Below are positions 1-7,786 of a DNA stretch of 64,000 bases, one piece after another. A program made the position numbers and the translations under genes. The stretch's first letter is position 1. Each line of letters opens with the position of its first letter. The notes beneath the pieces are model-generated. The model was given only the letters and a program-made list of their open reading frames with translations, ran no database searches and was not told the origin of the DNA. This stretch comes from CATQHQ01 sp965243805. Its GTDB lineage: Bacteria > Gemmatimonadota > Gemmatimonadetes > Longimicrobiales > Gaopeijiaceae. Location of the stretch: assembly GCA_965243805.1 (NCBI GenBank), contig OZ251577.1:1240001-1304000 (forward strand), given 5' to 3'.

Positions 1-1319
1 CGGGCGTGGGTCGAGGTCGTCTCCAAGCGCAGGGCCGGCATGATGGTGATCCGCGCCAAGCCGTCCATGAGGGAGACCAGTCCCTCGTCCCTCACATAGC
101 GTCCCAGAAAGCGGGAGAAGGTCCCTGCGCTGCGGGGGTGGGCACCGGGTGCGTAGGGCATCCCGTCCGACGCGACCATGACGAACTCCCGCGACAGCGC
201 CTCGCGAATCCACTCCGGGCGCATCATGTGGATGATCACCGTGCCGCCGGAGGCGCGGTACCCCTGAAAGCTCTCCGCCGTGAGGCGTTCGCCCGTGTCT
301 TGCCACTGCACATCCGAATAGCCGATCCGAAGGGCGTCCTGCCAGCCGGGATCGAAGATGGCGGACTGGAGACCCGTGGACGCGGCCGTGTAGGGGTACG
401 CCTCGGCGGTCACGTCGAATCCTCGACCTTGGACGCCTGCCACCAAGTCCAGCACCGTGGAGATCGTCCACAGGCTCGAACTGTTCACGTGCACGATGTG
501 CAGGGGTGCGCCGGTCGACACCGCGTTGGCCACCACTTCCTGCATGGCGCCCACGCCCATGCTCCGGACGTGGGTGAAGATCGTGGCCTGCTCGCCGGCG
601 GCCAGCTCGAAGACGCGCAGGATCTCCTGTCGCGTGGCGCCGGGGTAGTACTGGTGGGCCATCCCGATCCCCAAGGCGCCCTCGGCGAATCCCTGCCGCA
701 AGGCGTCGTGGAGAGCGTCGTAGTGGTCGATGGCGACGGGGTCGTAGCGGGCAGCCGACGCGATCGACGAGAGGGCGTACTCTGCCCCCTCCGGGTCGTC
801 GCCCAGGCGCCCGGCCGCTCGCCCCAGCGCGTCTAGTCGGCTGGGCATGGCCCACGTCCGAGCGGCCATGTGGGAGACGGTGGCGCCGAAGTTGAGGATG
901 GCGTTGCCGGTGCGCCTCTCCAGGAACGCCCGGGGGCTGGCCACCCCGCTCTCCAGCTCCAGCGCGGTGGTGACGCCGTCTCGGGCCTGGAACTCGTTGG
1001 CACGGTTGGTCTGGCCGTGGGCGTGGAGGTCGATGAAGCCCGGCGCAACCACGAGGCCGGAGGCGTCGATCACCACCTCGCCTTCCAGCGGCTCGGCCGA
1101 GACCGCGGCGATCTCATCACCCCGTATGCCCACATGGCGGACCGCGTCCAGTCCCGTCGCCGGGTCCATGACGCGCCCGCCGGCGAGCACTACGTCGTAG
1201 GGCTCCTGGGCGGCGGAGTCGGCGGATTGAGTGCGCCAGCGGGGCGAGCCGGCGACCAGGACCAGCAGCGAGACGGCCACTGCCGCGAAGCGCACCCCGC
1301 TGGGCAAGCGGCGGCTCAC
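1..1319 (-). CDS. Secreted D-aminoacylase-like amidohydrolase (C-terminus beyond window)
   Basis: Metal-dependent amidohydrolase of the N-acyl-D-amino-acid deacylase/dihydroorotase type, probably hydrolysing N-acyl or amide bonds outside the cytoplasm. I chose the GTG at 1319 because it gives a basic, hydrophobic signal peptide (residues 1 to about 26). The metal-binding HAHG motif is at residues 99-102, after the GFIDL strand typical of the family, and later HIVHVNS and TAEAYPYT blocks are also family hallmarks. The frame runs off the left edge after about 439 codons, so the last part is missing. It is clearly paralogous to the gene at 41061-42572 (shared GGRVMDP, VVAPGFIDLHAHGQ and DGVTTALE blocks). 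An in-frame TTG at 1376 would overlap the upstream stop but would spoil the signal peptide. It is last in a minus-strand operon with a cytochrome c-monooxygenase-like gene and an M24 peptidase. Substrate unknown. Confidence 0.85.
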   Translation of the reverse strand, partial: MSRRLPSGVRFAAVAVSLLVLVAGSPRWRTQSADSAAQEPYDVVLAGGRVMDPATGLDAVRHVGIRGDEIAAVSAEPLEGEVVIDASGLVVAPGFIDLHAHGQTNRANEFQARDGVTTALELESGVASPRAFLERRTGNAILNFGATVSHMAARTWAMPSRLDALGRAAGRLGDDPEGAEYALSSIASAARYDPVAIDHYDALHDALRQGFAEGALGIGMAHQYYPGATRQEILRVFELAAGEQATIFTHVRSMGVGAMQEVVANAVSTGAPLHIVHVNSSSLWTISTVLDLVAGVQGRGFDVTAEAYPYTAASTGLQSAIFDPGWQDALRIGYSDVQWQDTGERLTAESFQGYRASGGTVIIHMMRPEWIREALSREFVMVASDGMPYAPGAHPRSAGTFSRFLGRYVRDEGLVSLMDGLARITIMPALRLETTSTHA

Positions 1320-1372
1320 CGCAACGCCGGCGACGCCACCGGAAGGGACGGCGGCACCAGACCGCAGGCGTC

Positions 1373-2797
1373 TCAAGGGCGCCCCTCGCTCGGTTCGTTC
1401 TCCTCTGCCATGGCTTCCCGCTTGGCGACCTCGTCGGCGAACTGCTCCTCCGTCAGGTAGGTAACGTCCACCCAGGCGTGCGCCATCTCGTCTACGGTCC
1501 GGTCGCCCCACCCGACCCACTGGGTGTGGTCCGGGTTGTTGGGGTTGTCGGCGGTGTTGTCGTGCCAAGCGGTGATCACCAAGGTGGTGCCGGCGGGCAG
1601 CAGGGGAGCGGCGTGGTCGGCGTAGATGTAGTTGACGTGCCAGTTCCACTGGAAGTTGTTGACCTGGCTCAGAATCTCCTTGCGGCCGTCGGGGCGGATC
1701 GCCTCCATCGTCATCGTCTTGCCCCGCATGTGCATGTGGGGCTGGAAGTTTTCCAGCCGGGACGGCCACCGCAGCACGTGAAAGTCCTGGGTGACGGCCA
1801 CCTTGCCTGGCGGGATGTCGAGCCCGGAGCGGCCCCGGGCGTCGAACATGCGGAGACGGGTGCGGTTCTGGGGTATCTGGTCCTTCGGATAGAACCAGAT
1901 GCCCAGCTCCACGTAGCTGTCCCGAACCTCGCGGCCGATGGCGTGCATGTGCACCTCCCAGCGGATGCGCGAGCCCGGCAGCATGAGCTTGCCGGCGCCG
2001 TCGGGGAAGATCTCGCCGACCTTGCCCACCGCCCACTCCATGAAGAGCCCCGGGCCGCCCATCGCCGAGCCGCTGCTGATCGTCGCCGCGCTCTGGACAG
2101 TCATCTCGTCCGGGTCTTCGTCCTGCACCAAGTACGCCAGCGCGTGGTGCACGATCCGGAGCCCGTCGGGGAAGGAAGGCCGAATCTCGATCGCCTTCAC
2201 CCAGCGCTCCTCCTGGAGGCCAGTCTCGACTTCGGGACGGAACCACTTGTCCTGCGTCTCGGCGGCGAGGGTATAGGGATCGGAGCGGACCACCAGGTCC
2301 GGCTCGCCGAACTGCTGGGCGAACTGCCACGCGGTCCGGTCCGGGAACACCGGCGGCGGGGGCATGTCCTTCTCGTCGCCGAAGGGCATGTCGCCGTCGA
2401 TCCACGAGACGAGCGTCTCCAGCTCTTCGTCGGAGAGGGCGCGGTCGTTCTTGAACTCCTGGATGCCCACCGACCGGTCGATGTGCCACGGCGGCATGAC
2501 CCTGGCGGCCACCTTCTCGCGGATGCGCGGCGCGTAGCGCTTGACCGCCTCGTAGGTCATGAGGGAGATCGGCGCGATGGAGCCGGGCTGGTGGCAGATC
2601 TGGCAGTTGGCTTGGAGGATCGGCGCCACGTCCCTGGCGAAGGTGGGCTCCTGGACGAAGGTGGGCTCCTGGGCGGTTGCCGACGCCGACGGGAACGCTA
2701 GGGCGGACGCCAGGGCGGACAGGGCGGCGGTTGCGAGGACGGCTACCGCCGGGCGACGAGCGGTTGCGGTTGGAGCGCTCTTCATGTCCATATCCAT
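1373..2797 (-). CDS. Exported cytochrome c / copper type II monooxygenase-like protein
   Basis: Exported 474-residue protein combining a haem domain with a copper-monooxygenase-like fold. A signal peptide (residues 1-42) is followed by a duplicated QEPTF pentapeptide. A cytochrome c motif CQICH is at residues 65-69, with candidate distal Met in VMPPWH. The C-terminal two thirds carries histidine clusters typical of the ascorbate-dependent copper type II monooxygenase (PHM/DBM) superfamily: VHHALAY, EVHMHAIG and PHMHMRGK. This suggests an electron-transfer domain fused to an oxygenase, but the substrate is unknown. The ATG at 2797 sits only 1-2 nt after AGGGAGA; the in-frame ATG at 2791 has better spacing and may be the real start. 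The next gene upstream ends 8 nt away, indicating an operon. Family assignment is by motif; the reaction is inference. Confidence 0.75.
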   Translation of the reverse strand: MDMDMKSAPTATARRPAVAVLATAALSALASALAFPSASATAQEPTFVQEPTFARDVAPILQANCQICHQPGSIAPISLMTYEAVKRYAPRIREKVAARVMPPWHIDRSVGIQEFKNDRALSDEELETLVSWIDGDMPFGDEKDMPPPPVFPDRTAWQFAQQFGEPDLVVRSDPYTLAAETQDKWFRPEVETGLQEERWVKAIEIRPSFPDGLRIVHHALAYLVQDEDPDEMTVQSAATISSGSAMGGPGLFMEWAVGKVGEIFPDGAGKLMLPGSRIRWEVHMHAIGREVRDSYVELGIWFYPKDQIPQNRTRLRMFDARGRSGLDIPPGKVAVTQDFHVLRWPSRLENFQPHMHMRGKTMTMEAIRPDGRKEILSQVNNFQWNWHVNYIYADHAAPLLPAGTTLVITAWHDNTADNPNNPDHTQWVGWGDRTVDEMAHAWVDVTYLTEEQFADEVAKREAMAEENEPSEGRP

Positions 2798-2805
2798 TCT
2801 CCCTG

Positions 2806-3780
2806 CTAGTGGTTCGCCGGTCGGTTTGCCGGCTGGTGTTGCGCCGGGCCGTTCGCCGGCGATCGGCGGGTCGCAGTCACCTTCACGAATCCATTGGTCC
2901 AGCAGCACTGGGCGTGTCCGGCACCCGCCACGCCCGACGCATCGTTCGCACGCACGCGCAACACGTATTCCCCCGGCTCCGAGAGTACCACGGCGGTCCT
3001 CATCCGGCCGCCCTCCGCAGGAACCTCGCTGCTCTCCTCGTGAAACGACACGTGGCCAGGGCCGCTGTGCTTGAACCACCTCAGGTCAACGGGCACCCCG
3101 ACGCGCCCAGCGCGCGCCACGCTTCCCGACGCCCGTCCGTCGTCCCTCGCCCAGACGGTGATCGGAACCGGCGCGCCCACCGTCGCTCGGATCGGTCCCA
3201 TGGTCACGCCCTTGGGCCCGGCACCCTCCGGTCCTCCGTCGTCGAACGACAGGACGGGCGGCGTGTTGCCAGAGCCCGCCTCGCCCGCCAAGGCGTCGAT
3301 CTGCCAATCTGCATGGAGGCCGCCGGGGATCGAGTAGCGCTCGCCGCGGAAGTCGATCGTCCACACCACCGAGGCGTCGCCGAAGTCGGCAGGGACCACG
3401 ACGGTGAACACGCCCCAGTGGCGCCTGGGGTGGAAGGTGGTCGGCTGCGCCCCGTCGAAGTTGGCGGGCTCCAATCGGTTCTGCTCGCCGAAGGGAATCT
3501 CGACGACCTCGCCGAAGTTGCGGTTGAAGTAGCCGAAGGAAAGGCTGTAGCTGCCGTCCTCGTTCGGGTACCAGCCCTCGTACGCTGGCGTAACCGTCTG
3601 GCCTTCTCCGGTGCGGACGCCGAGCGGAACTTGGGCGACGCCGCGACCGAACCCCAAGGCGACAGCCAGCAGGACCAGGGTCGCCAGGAAGAGCACCGGG
3701 AAGGCTGGCACTGAAAGGGCGGGCGTTGAGCGGGCGGGAACGCGACGGATGGGGAGCCTGCTCGTCGGCAGTCGGCTCAT
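2806..3780 (-). CDS. Secreted protein of unknown function, partner of the cytochrome/monooxygenase-like gene
   Basis: 324-residue protein with a basic, Pro/Arg-rich N-terminus and a strong hydrophobic segment (about residues 25-48), so it is exported or membrane-anchored. No enzyme motif is recognisable. The mature part is rich in aromatic and beta-forming residues (for example GSYSLSFGYFNRN and HWGVFTVVVP). The C-terminal half has an immunoglobulin-like strand pattern (YVLRVRANDASG) suggesting a beta-sandwich. A paired CC lies close to the C-terminus. It starts 3 nt after the M24 peptidase stop and ends 8 nt before the monooxygenase-like gene, so it probably works with the latter. The N-terminus contains repeated short Arg/Pro units. 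Function unknown. Confidence 0.7.
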   Translation of the reverse strand: MSRLPTSRLPIRRVPARSTPALSVPAFPVLFLATLVLLAVALGFGRGVAQVPLGVRTGEGQTVTPAYEGWYPNEDGSYSLSFGYFNRNFGEVVEIPFGEQNRLEPANFDGAQPTTFHPRRHWGVFTVVVPADFGDASVVWTIDFRGERYSIPGGLHADWQIDALAGEAGSGNTPPVLSFDDGGPEGAGPKGVTMGPIRATVGAPVPITVWARDDGRASGSVARAGRVGVPVDLRWFKHSGPGHVSFHEESSEVPAEGGRMRTAVVLSEPGEYVLRVRANDASGVAGAGHAQCCWTNGFVKVTATRRSPANGPAQHQPANRPANH

Positions 3781-3783
3781 CGG

Positions 3784-5235
3784 CTATCGCACCAGGTGGA
3801 GTTCCGTCTGGCGGCGAAGCATCCAGCGGACCTCTCCGTCCAGCGTCACCTCCGCCTCCTCCTCTTGGGCCATCCGCACCCGCTGACCGTCCCACTCGGG
3901 CACCGGCGTGGTGACTTGCAGCTCCGTCGAAAACCACATTCCGGGGATCACGAAGGGGTCGCCCCGCCCTGGGACGCCGGTCTGGTAGTCCCAGAGGCCG
4001 ATGAGAGGGCCAGCGCCGTGTCCGTGGTCGCCGATGGGGTGGGTGTACATCGTGCCGTCCAGTCCTTCGGCCCGCATCCGGTCCAGCACCGATCCCAGGA
4101 TTTCGTTGCCGCTCCGGCCCACCTGAATCTCTTCCAGGAGGAGGTCCTGCAGGCGGTTGGAGTTGGCCAGTGCTTGGCGGAGGCCGCCGGGCGCCTCCGT
4201 CTCGCCCTCTCGCAGGACGTAGGCCATGTGCTGGGTGTCGGTGGTCATGCCCAGAGCAGCCAAGCCGAAGTCGCAGTGGAGCACATCGCCTCGGAGGATC
4301 ACGGGAGCCACCGAGTCGCCCATCTGGACCCCCCGCCGCTGCACCGAGACCGACGGCTGGAACCACGAGTCCATCCCCAGGTCGTGGACCCGCTGGCGCA
4401 TCCACCAGACCACGTCGGCCGTGGTGGTCTTCCCGGGCGCGATCACGACCTGGGAGAAGGCGGCGCCGATGATCTCGTGGACGATCGCCTGCATGCGCCG
4501 GTACACAGGGGTCATGCCGGGCACGCGCATCGCCAGGTACTCGATGGCCAGCAGCGGCTCCCGGACGACGCGGCCCGCCAGCTCCGGCCCCAGCGCCTCC
4601 TCCATCTGCTCCCACTCTCCCGCCGCCAAGCCGTCGGCGAAGTTGTGGTCGTGGGAGATGTTGACGGCGATGCGCCGAGGGTTCCGTTCCCGCACCATCT
4701 CCGCGAAGAGGTCCCACTGGTCCTTGCCCCAGAGCTCTGCTGCGCGGCCGTCGGGCGCCTCCACCGTGGCGCGCACCGCCTCGTATGCGCCGCCTTGGGA
4801 GGTGCCGCCCAGCGCCAGCCGCTCCACGCCGGCCTCCGGGCCCCGGTCGTGGAAGAGGTAAATCGTGCGCCTCCGGGCGGCGAAGGTGGTGGGCGACACG
4901 AGCGCGGGGAACACTGGGTCCTCGTTGTACTCGCGCATCGTCACGACCCACAGGTCCACGCCGTGCTTGCGCATGAGCATGGGCAGGTTCTTCTCCAGGC
5001 GCTCCTCCAGCCAGCCCTGCTGCACCTTGGCCTGCTCCCGCAGGGTGCCAAAGGGACGGTCGGCAGCGTAGTCGCGGGTCTGGGCGGCGACGGCGACGGG
5101 GGCGACTGCTCCGGTCGTTGCTGCCAAGCCCGCCGCCGCTGCAAGCGCGATGGTCGGGAGGAAGTCCCAGGATGCCCTGGCCTTCGTTGCGCAGGCAGAC
5201 AGGGGCCGGGGGTGGTCTCGGTCAAGGGGATACAT
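3784..5235 (-). CDS. Secreted M24-family metallopeptidase (Xaa-Pro aminopeptidase type)
   Basis: 483-residue pita-bread-fold metallopeptidase with an N-terminal hydrophobic export signal (about residues 26-50), hence probably periplasmic. M24 enzymes remove N-terminal residues next to proline using two metal ions. Visible ligands include the paired aspartates in HCDFGLAALGMTTDTQ, the histidine in GDHGHGAG and the glutamate in STELQVTTP. The last ligand region reads LDGEVRW, where the family normally has Gly-x-Glu, so the final Glu is shifted or lost and activity should be tested. A paralogue with intact motifs lies at 21481-22959. The start overlaps the end of the thioredoxin-like gene by 14 nt, and the next gene begins 3 nt after the stop: one operon. 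Confidence 0.85.
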   Translation of the reverse strand: MYPLDRDHPRPLSACATKARASWDFLPTIALAAAAGLAATTGAVAPVAVAAQTRDYAADRPFGTLREQAKVQQGWLEERLEKNLPMLMRKHGVDLWVVTMREYNEDPVFPALVSPTTFAARRRTIYLFHDRGPEAGVERLALGGTSQGGAYEAVRATVEAPDGRAAELWGKDQWDLFAEMVRERNPRRIAVNISHDHNFADGLAAGEWEQMEEALGPELAGRVVREPLLAIEYLAMRVPGMTPVYRRMQAIVHEIIGAAFSQVVIAPGKTTTADVVWWMRQRVHDLGMDSWFQPSVSVQRRGVQMGDSVAPVILRGDVLHCDFGLAALGMTTDTQHMAYVLREGETEAPGGLRQALANSNRLQDLLLEEIQVGRSGNEILGSVLDRMRAEGLDGTMYTHPIGDHGHGAGPLIGLWDYQTGVPGRGDPFVIPGMWFSTELQVTTPVPEWDGQRVRMAQEEEAEVTLDGEVRWMLRRQTELHLVR

Positions 5236-5809
5236 CTTCGGTTCTGGTCTCTGGATTGGAGGGATGCGGGGGCGGTGCGCAACGGGCGATCATCTCCACG
5301 ATCTCCAGGGCGGTGGTCCTGCCCTTGTCGCGTGCGTAGAAGGCGCGGGTCTCCTTGTAGCGTGGGCCGGGCTCCATCTTCATGCCCTCTTCCATGACCC
5401 AGCGTTGCAGGGCGCTGGGGCGCGGACCCCACCATCCCCGCTCCACGCCGTCCTCGTCCAGGAGGATGATCACCGGAATGGAGCGGCTCCGCCCATTGGT
5501 GAGGTGGGCGTCCATGATGTCCAAGTTCTGGTCCCGGGCCAGCACGCGCAGCCGGAGCACCGGCAGGGAGTCCGCCAACCGGGCGGCCACGGGCACGATG
5601 TTGACGGCGTCGCCGCACCAGTCCTCCGACAGGACGAGGAGCTTCCATTCGCCGGGAAGCTCTCGGGCCCGGGCCAGCACGTCGTCGGGGATGCGCGCCC
5701 GCTTCCACACGCCGCGCCAGAGCTCCTCGTGCTCGCGGACGGTCTCCAGGTACTCGGGAAAGGTCAGGCCGGACTCGAACCGGTCCAGCAGGTTGGGGCC
5801 AGAGGTCAT
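5222..5809 (-). CDS. Thioredoxin-fold protein (Thioredoxin_9 type, EDWCGD motif)
   Basis: 195-residue cytoplasmic protein with a thioredoxin-like fold. The motif SEDWCGDA with a single cysteine replaces the usual CxxC and is characteristic of the Thioredoxin_9 family. The following IPVIILLDEDG corresponds to the cis-Pro strand. A one-cysteine site suggests thiol binding or monothiol chemistry rather than classic disulfide reduction. The start was placed at ATG 5809 because the upstream extension is Arg-rich and non-conserved; the site is preceded only by a weak GGA. It heads the minus-strand operon that ends at the window edge and is divergent from the amidase at 5908, so the 98-bp space between them should hold both promoters. 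Role unknown. Confidence 0.8.
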   Translation of the reverse strand: MTSGPNLLDRFESGLTFPEYLETVREHEELWRGVWKRARIPDDVLARARELPGEWKLLVLSEDWCGDAVNIVPVAARLADSLPVLRLRVLARDQNLDIMDAHLTNGRSRSIPVIILLDEDGVERGWWGPRPSALQRWVMEEGMKMEPGPRYKETRAFYARDKGRTTALEIVEMIARCAPPPHPSNPETRTEDVSP

Positions 5810-5843
5810 TCCGGCAATATGGCACCGTCCGCGGACGAGCGCA

Positions 5844-5891
5844 CGCCTGCTCGATCCGCCCAGGCGCACGCTTGCCCGATCCGCCCAGGCG
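5844..5891. repeat. Two 23-nt near-identical direct repeats in a divergent promoter region
   Basis: Two copies (5844-5866 and 5869-5891) differ at two positions and share the perfect core CGATCCGCCCAGGCG (5852-5866, 5877-5891), giving a 25-nt period. They lie in the 98-bp gap between the divergent thioredoxin-like and amidase genes. They could be an operator or a simple duplication. Confidence 0.6.
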
Positions 5892-5907
5892 AGACCAGAA
5901 TTGCGGA

Positions 5908-7608
5908 ATGCGAACCCTGGCCCCGCCGTCGCCCCGGCTTGTCCTTCGCGCCCTGCTCCGGTCCATCCTTCCCGCCCTGCTGGCGGTTGCAGCTACGGTC
6001 GGCTCCCCGGTCGCGGCTCAGGCTCGGCCCGCTGCGGCCCAAGCTCGGCCCGTCGCGCCGGCCGCGGGCTCCCAGGTCGCTGCCGTGGTGGAGCTCACTG
6101 CCGCCCAGATCCAAGAAGACTACCGCGCCGCGCGCTACACAGCGGTGGAGCTGGTGGGCGCCTTCCTGGAGCGGATCGAGCGCTGGGAGGCGCGCTACAA
6201 TGCCTTCGTCTCCATGAACCCCGACGCGCTGGCCCAGGCGGCGGCACTGGACCGGGAGTACAGCCGCTCGGGACCCCGGGGGCCGCTCCACGGCGTCCCG
6301 GTCGTGATCAAGGACAACATGGACTACGCGGGCTTGGTGACCACCGCCGGCTTCGCGGGGTTCAGCGCGGCTGCCGGGGGCGTGGACATGGTTCCCGGCG
6401 ACGACGCGTCGGCGGTGGAGCGGCTCAAGGCGGCGGGCGCCGTCGTCCTGGGCAAGACCAATCTGCCGGACTTCGCGGGGCACGGAACCCGGACCCGGAG
6501 CACGGTGGCGGGCGAGACGCTCAATCCATATGCGCCGGACCGGGTGCCGGGGGGCTCCAGCGGGGGAACCGCCACCGCGGTGGCCGCCAGCTTCGCCGTT
6601 CTGGGGCTGGGCACAGAGACCGGCGGTTCGATCCAGAACCCCGCAGCAGCCCAGGCGCTGGTGGGGGTCAAGCCCACGTTCGGCTTGGTGCCGATGGAGG
6701 GCGTGGTGCCGATCGACGCCACCTACCGGGACGTAGTGGGCCCTCTGGCGAAGACGGTGCGCGACGCGGCGGTCGTGCTGGACGCGATCGCCGGCCCCAC
6801 CCCCGAAGACCCCGCCACCTACTCCGCTGCCGGACGCATCCCGAAGGACGGTTACGCCGCCGGGTTGAGCACGGAGGTGCTGGCCGGCAAGCGGTTCGGG
6901 CTGGTGGGTCCCGGCTGGCGCGACACCTTCCTCCCTCTGGCGCCGGAAACGGAGCGCCTGTACCGAGATGCGGTGCGCGTGCTGGAGGCGGAGGGCGCCG
7001 AAGCGGTGGCCGACCCCTTCGCCGGCTCCAGATGGACCGAACTCTACGACGAACGCCCGTCGGTGCCGTCGGTGGGCGGCCACGGAATGCTGGTCTACCT
7101 CCAGGGCCTGGGCGCCGCCGCCGCGTTCCACACAATAGAGGAGTGGGAGGCGCTGTCGGGCCGGTCCTTCCGGCAGCGGCAGGGGCGGGAGCGCCCACGG
7201 GAGCGGGCCGCGCCGGCGACGCCCACGGCGACGGAGGAGGGCGACGCCTACCAGGCTTGGCGCATGGAGCTTCGCGCGCTCTTCCGGTCCGTCATGGAGA
7301 CCCACGACCTGGACGGCCTCTTCTTCCCCCAGGCCGGCGAACCGATCCGCCCGTTGGTGGAGGACCCGGAGCGACCCGAGTACCGCCCCAACAACCACGC
7401 CGAGATCCCCAGCAACATCGTCAACGACATCGGCGTCCCCACCGTGACGGTCCCCCTCGCCTACTACGAAGACGGAACGCCGTTCGTCGGCGCCTTCGTG
7501 GGCGACCTGTGGACCGATGCCGCGCTGCTCGCCTACGCCTACGACCTGGAACAGGCGACGCTGGCCCGGGTCGCACCCGTGCTTCGGGACGCGCCGCCAA
7601 CCGACTGA
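5908..7608 (+). CDS. Secreted amidase (amidase signature family)
   Basis: 566-residue amidase-signature enzyme that hydrolyses amide bonds through a Ser-cisSer-Lys triad. Lys135 lies in VVIKDN, the cis-Ser in GGSSGG (217-218), and the nucleophile Ser241 in TETGGSIQNPA. The N-terminus has an export signal (about residues 9-38) followed by a duplicated AAQARP unit. An Arg/Ala/Pro-rich insert near residue 430 (RERPRERAAPATP) interrupts the catalytic domain. I chose ATG 5908 because it directly precedes the signal peptide; an in-frame ATG 36 nt upstream is less likely. It is transcribed away from the thioredoxin-like operon. The substrate cannot be inferred; amidases of this class act on varied amides including peptide amides. 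Confidence 0.88.
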   Translation: MRTLAPPSPRLVLRALLRSILPALLAVAATVGSPVAAQARPAAAQARPVAPAAGSQVAAVVELTAAQIQEDYRAARYTAVELVGAFLERIERWEARYNAFVSMNPDALAQAAALDREYSRSGPRGPLHGVPVVIKDNMDYAGLVTTAGFAGFSAAAGGVDMVPGDDASAVERLKAAGAVVLGKTNLPDFAGHGTRTRSTVAGETLNPYAPDRVPGGSSGGTATAVAASFAVLGLGTETGGSIQNPAAAQALVGVKPTFGLVPMEGVVPIDATYRDVVGPLAKTVRDAAVVLDAIAGPTPEDPATYSAAGRIPKDGYAAGLSTEVLAGKRFGLVGPGWRDTFLPLAPETERLYRDAVRVLEAEGAEAVADPFAGSRWTELYDERPSVPSVGGHGMLVYLQGLGAAAAFHTIEEWEALSGRSFRQRQGRERPRERAAPATPTATEEGDAYQAWRMELRALFRSVMETHDLDGLFFPQAGEPIRPLVEDPERPEYRPNNHAEIPSNIVNDIGVPTVTVPLAYYEDGTPFVGAFVGDLWTDAALLAYAYDLEQATLARVAPVLRDAPPTD

Positions 7609-7786
7609 TCCCCGGCTCGGCCCTCGCATCCCCCTTGGGCCCTCGCTTCTCCCCTTCGCGCGGCGCAACGGACTGGGGCCAGCGCAATGGACCGATCGGA
7701 CCGCCCCTCTGCGCCTCCGGCTGTTGCCCATGGTGGCGACCGACCATATTCAACGACCGAAATTCCCATCGAAAGCGAGGAGAGAG

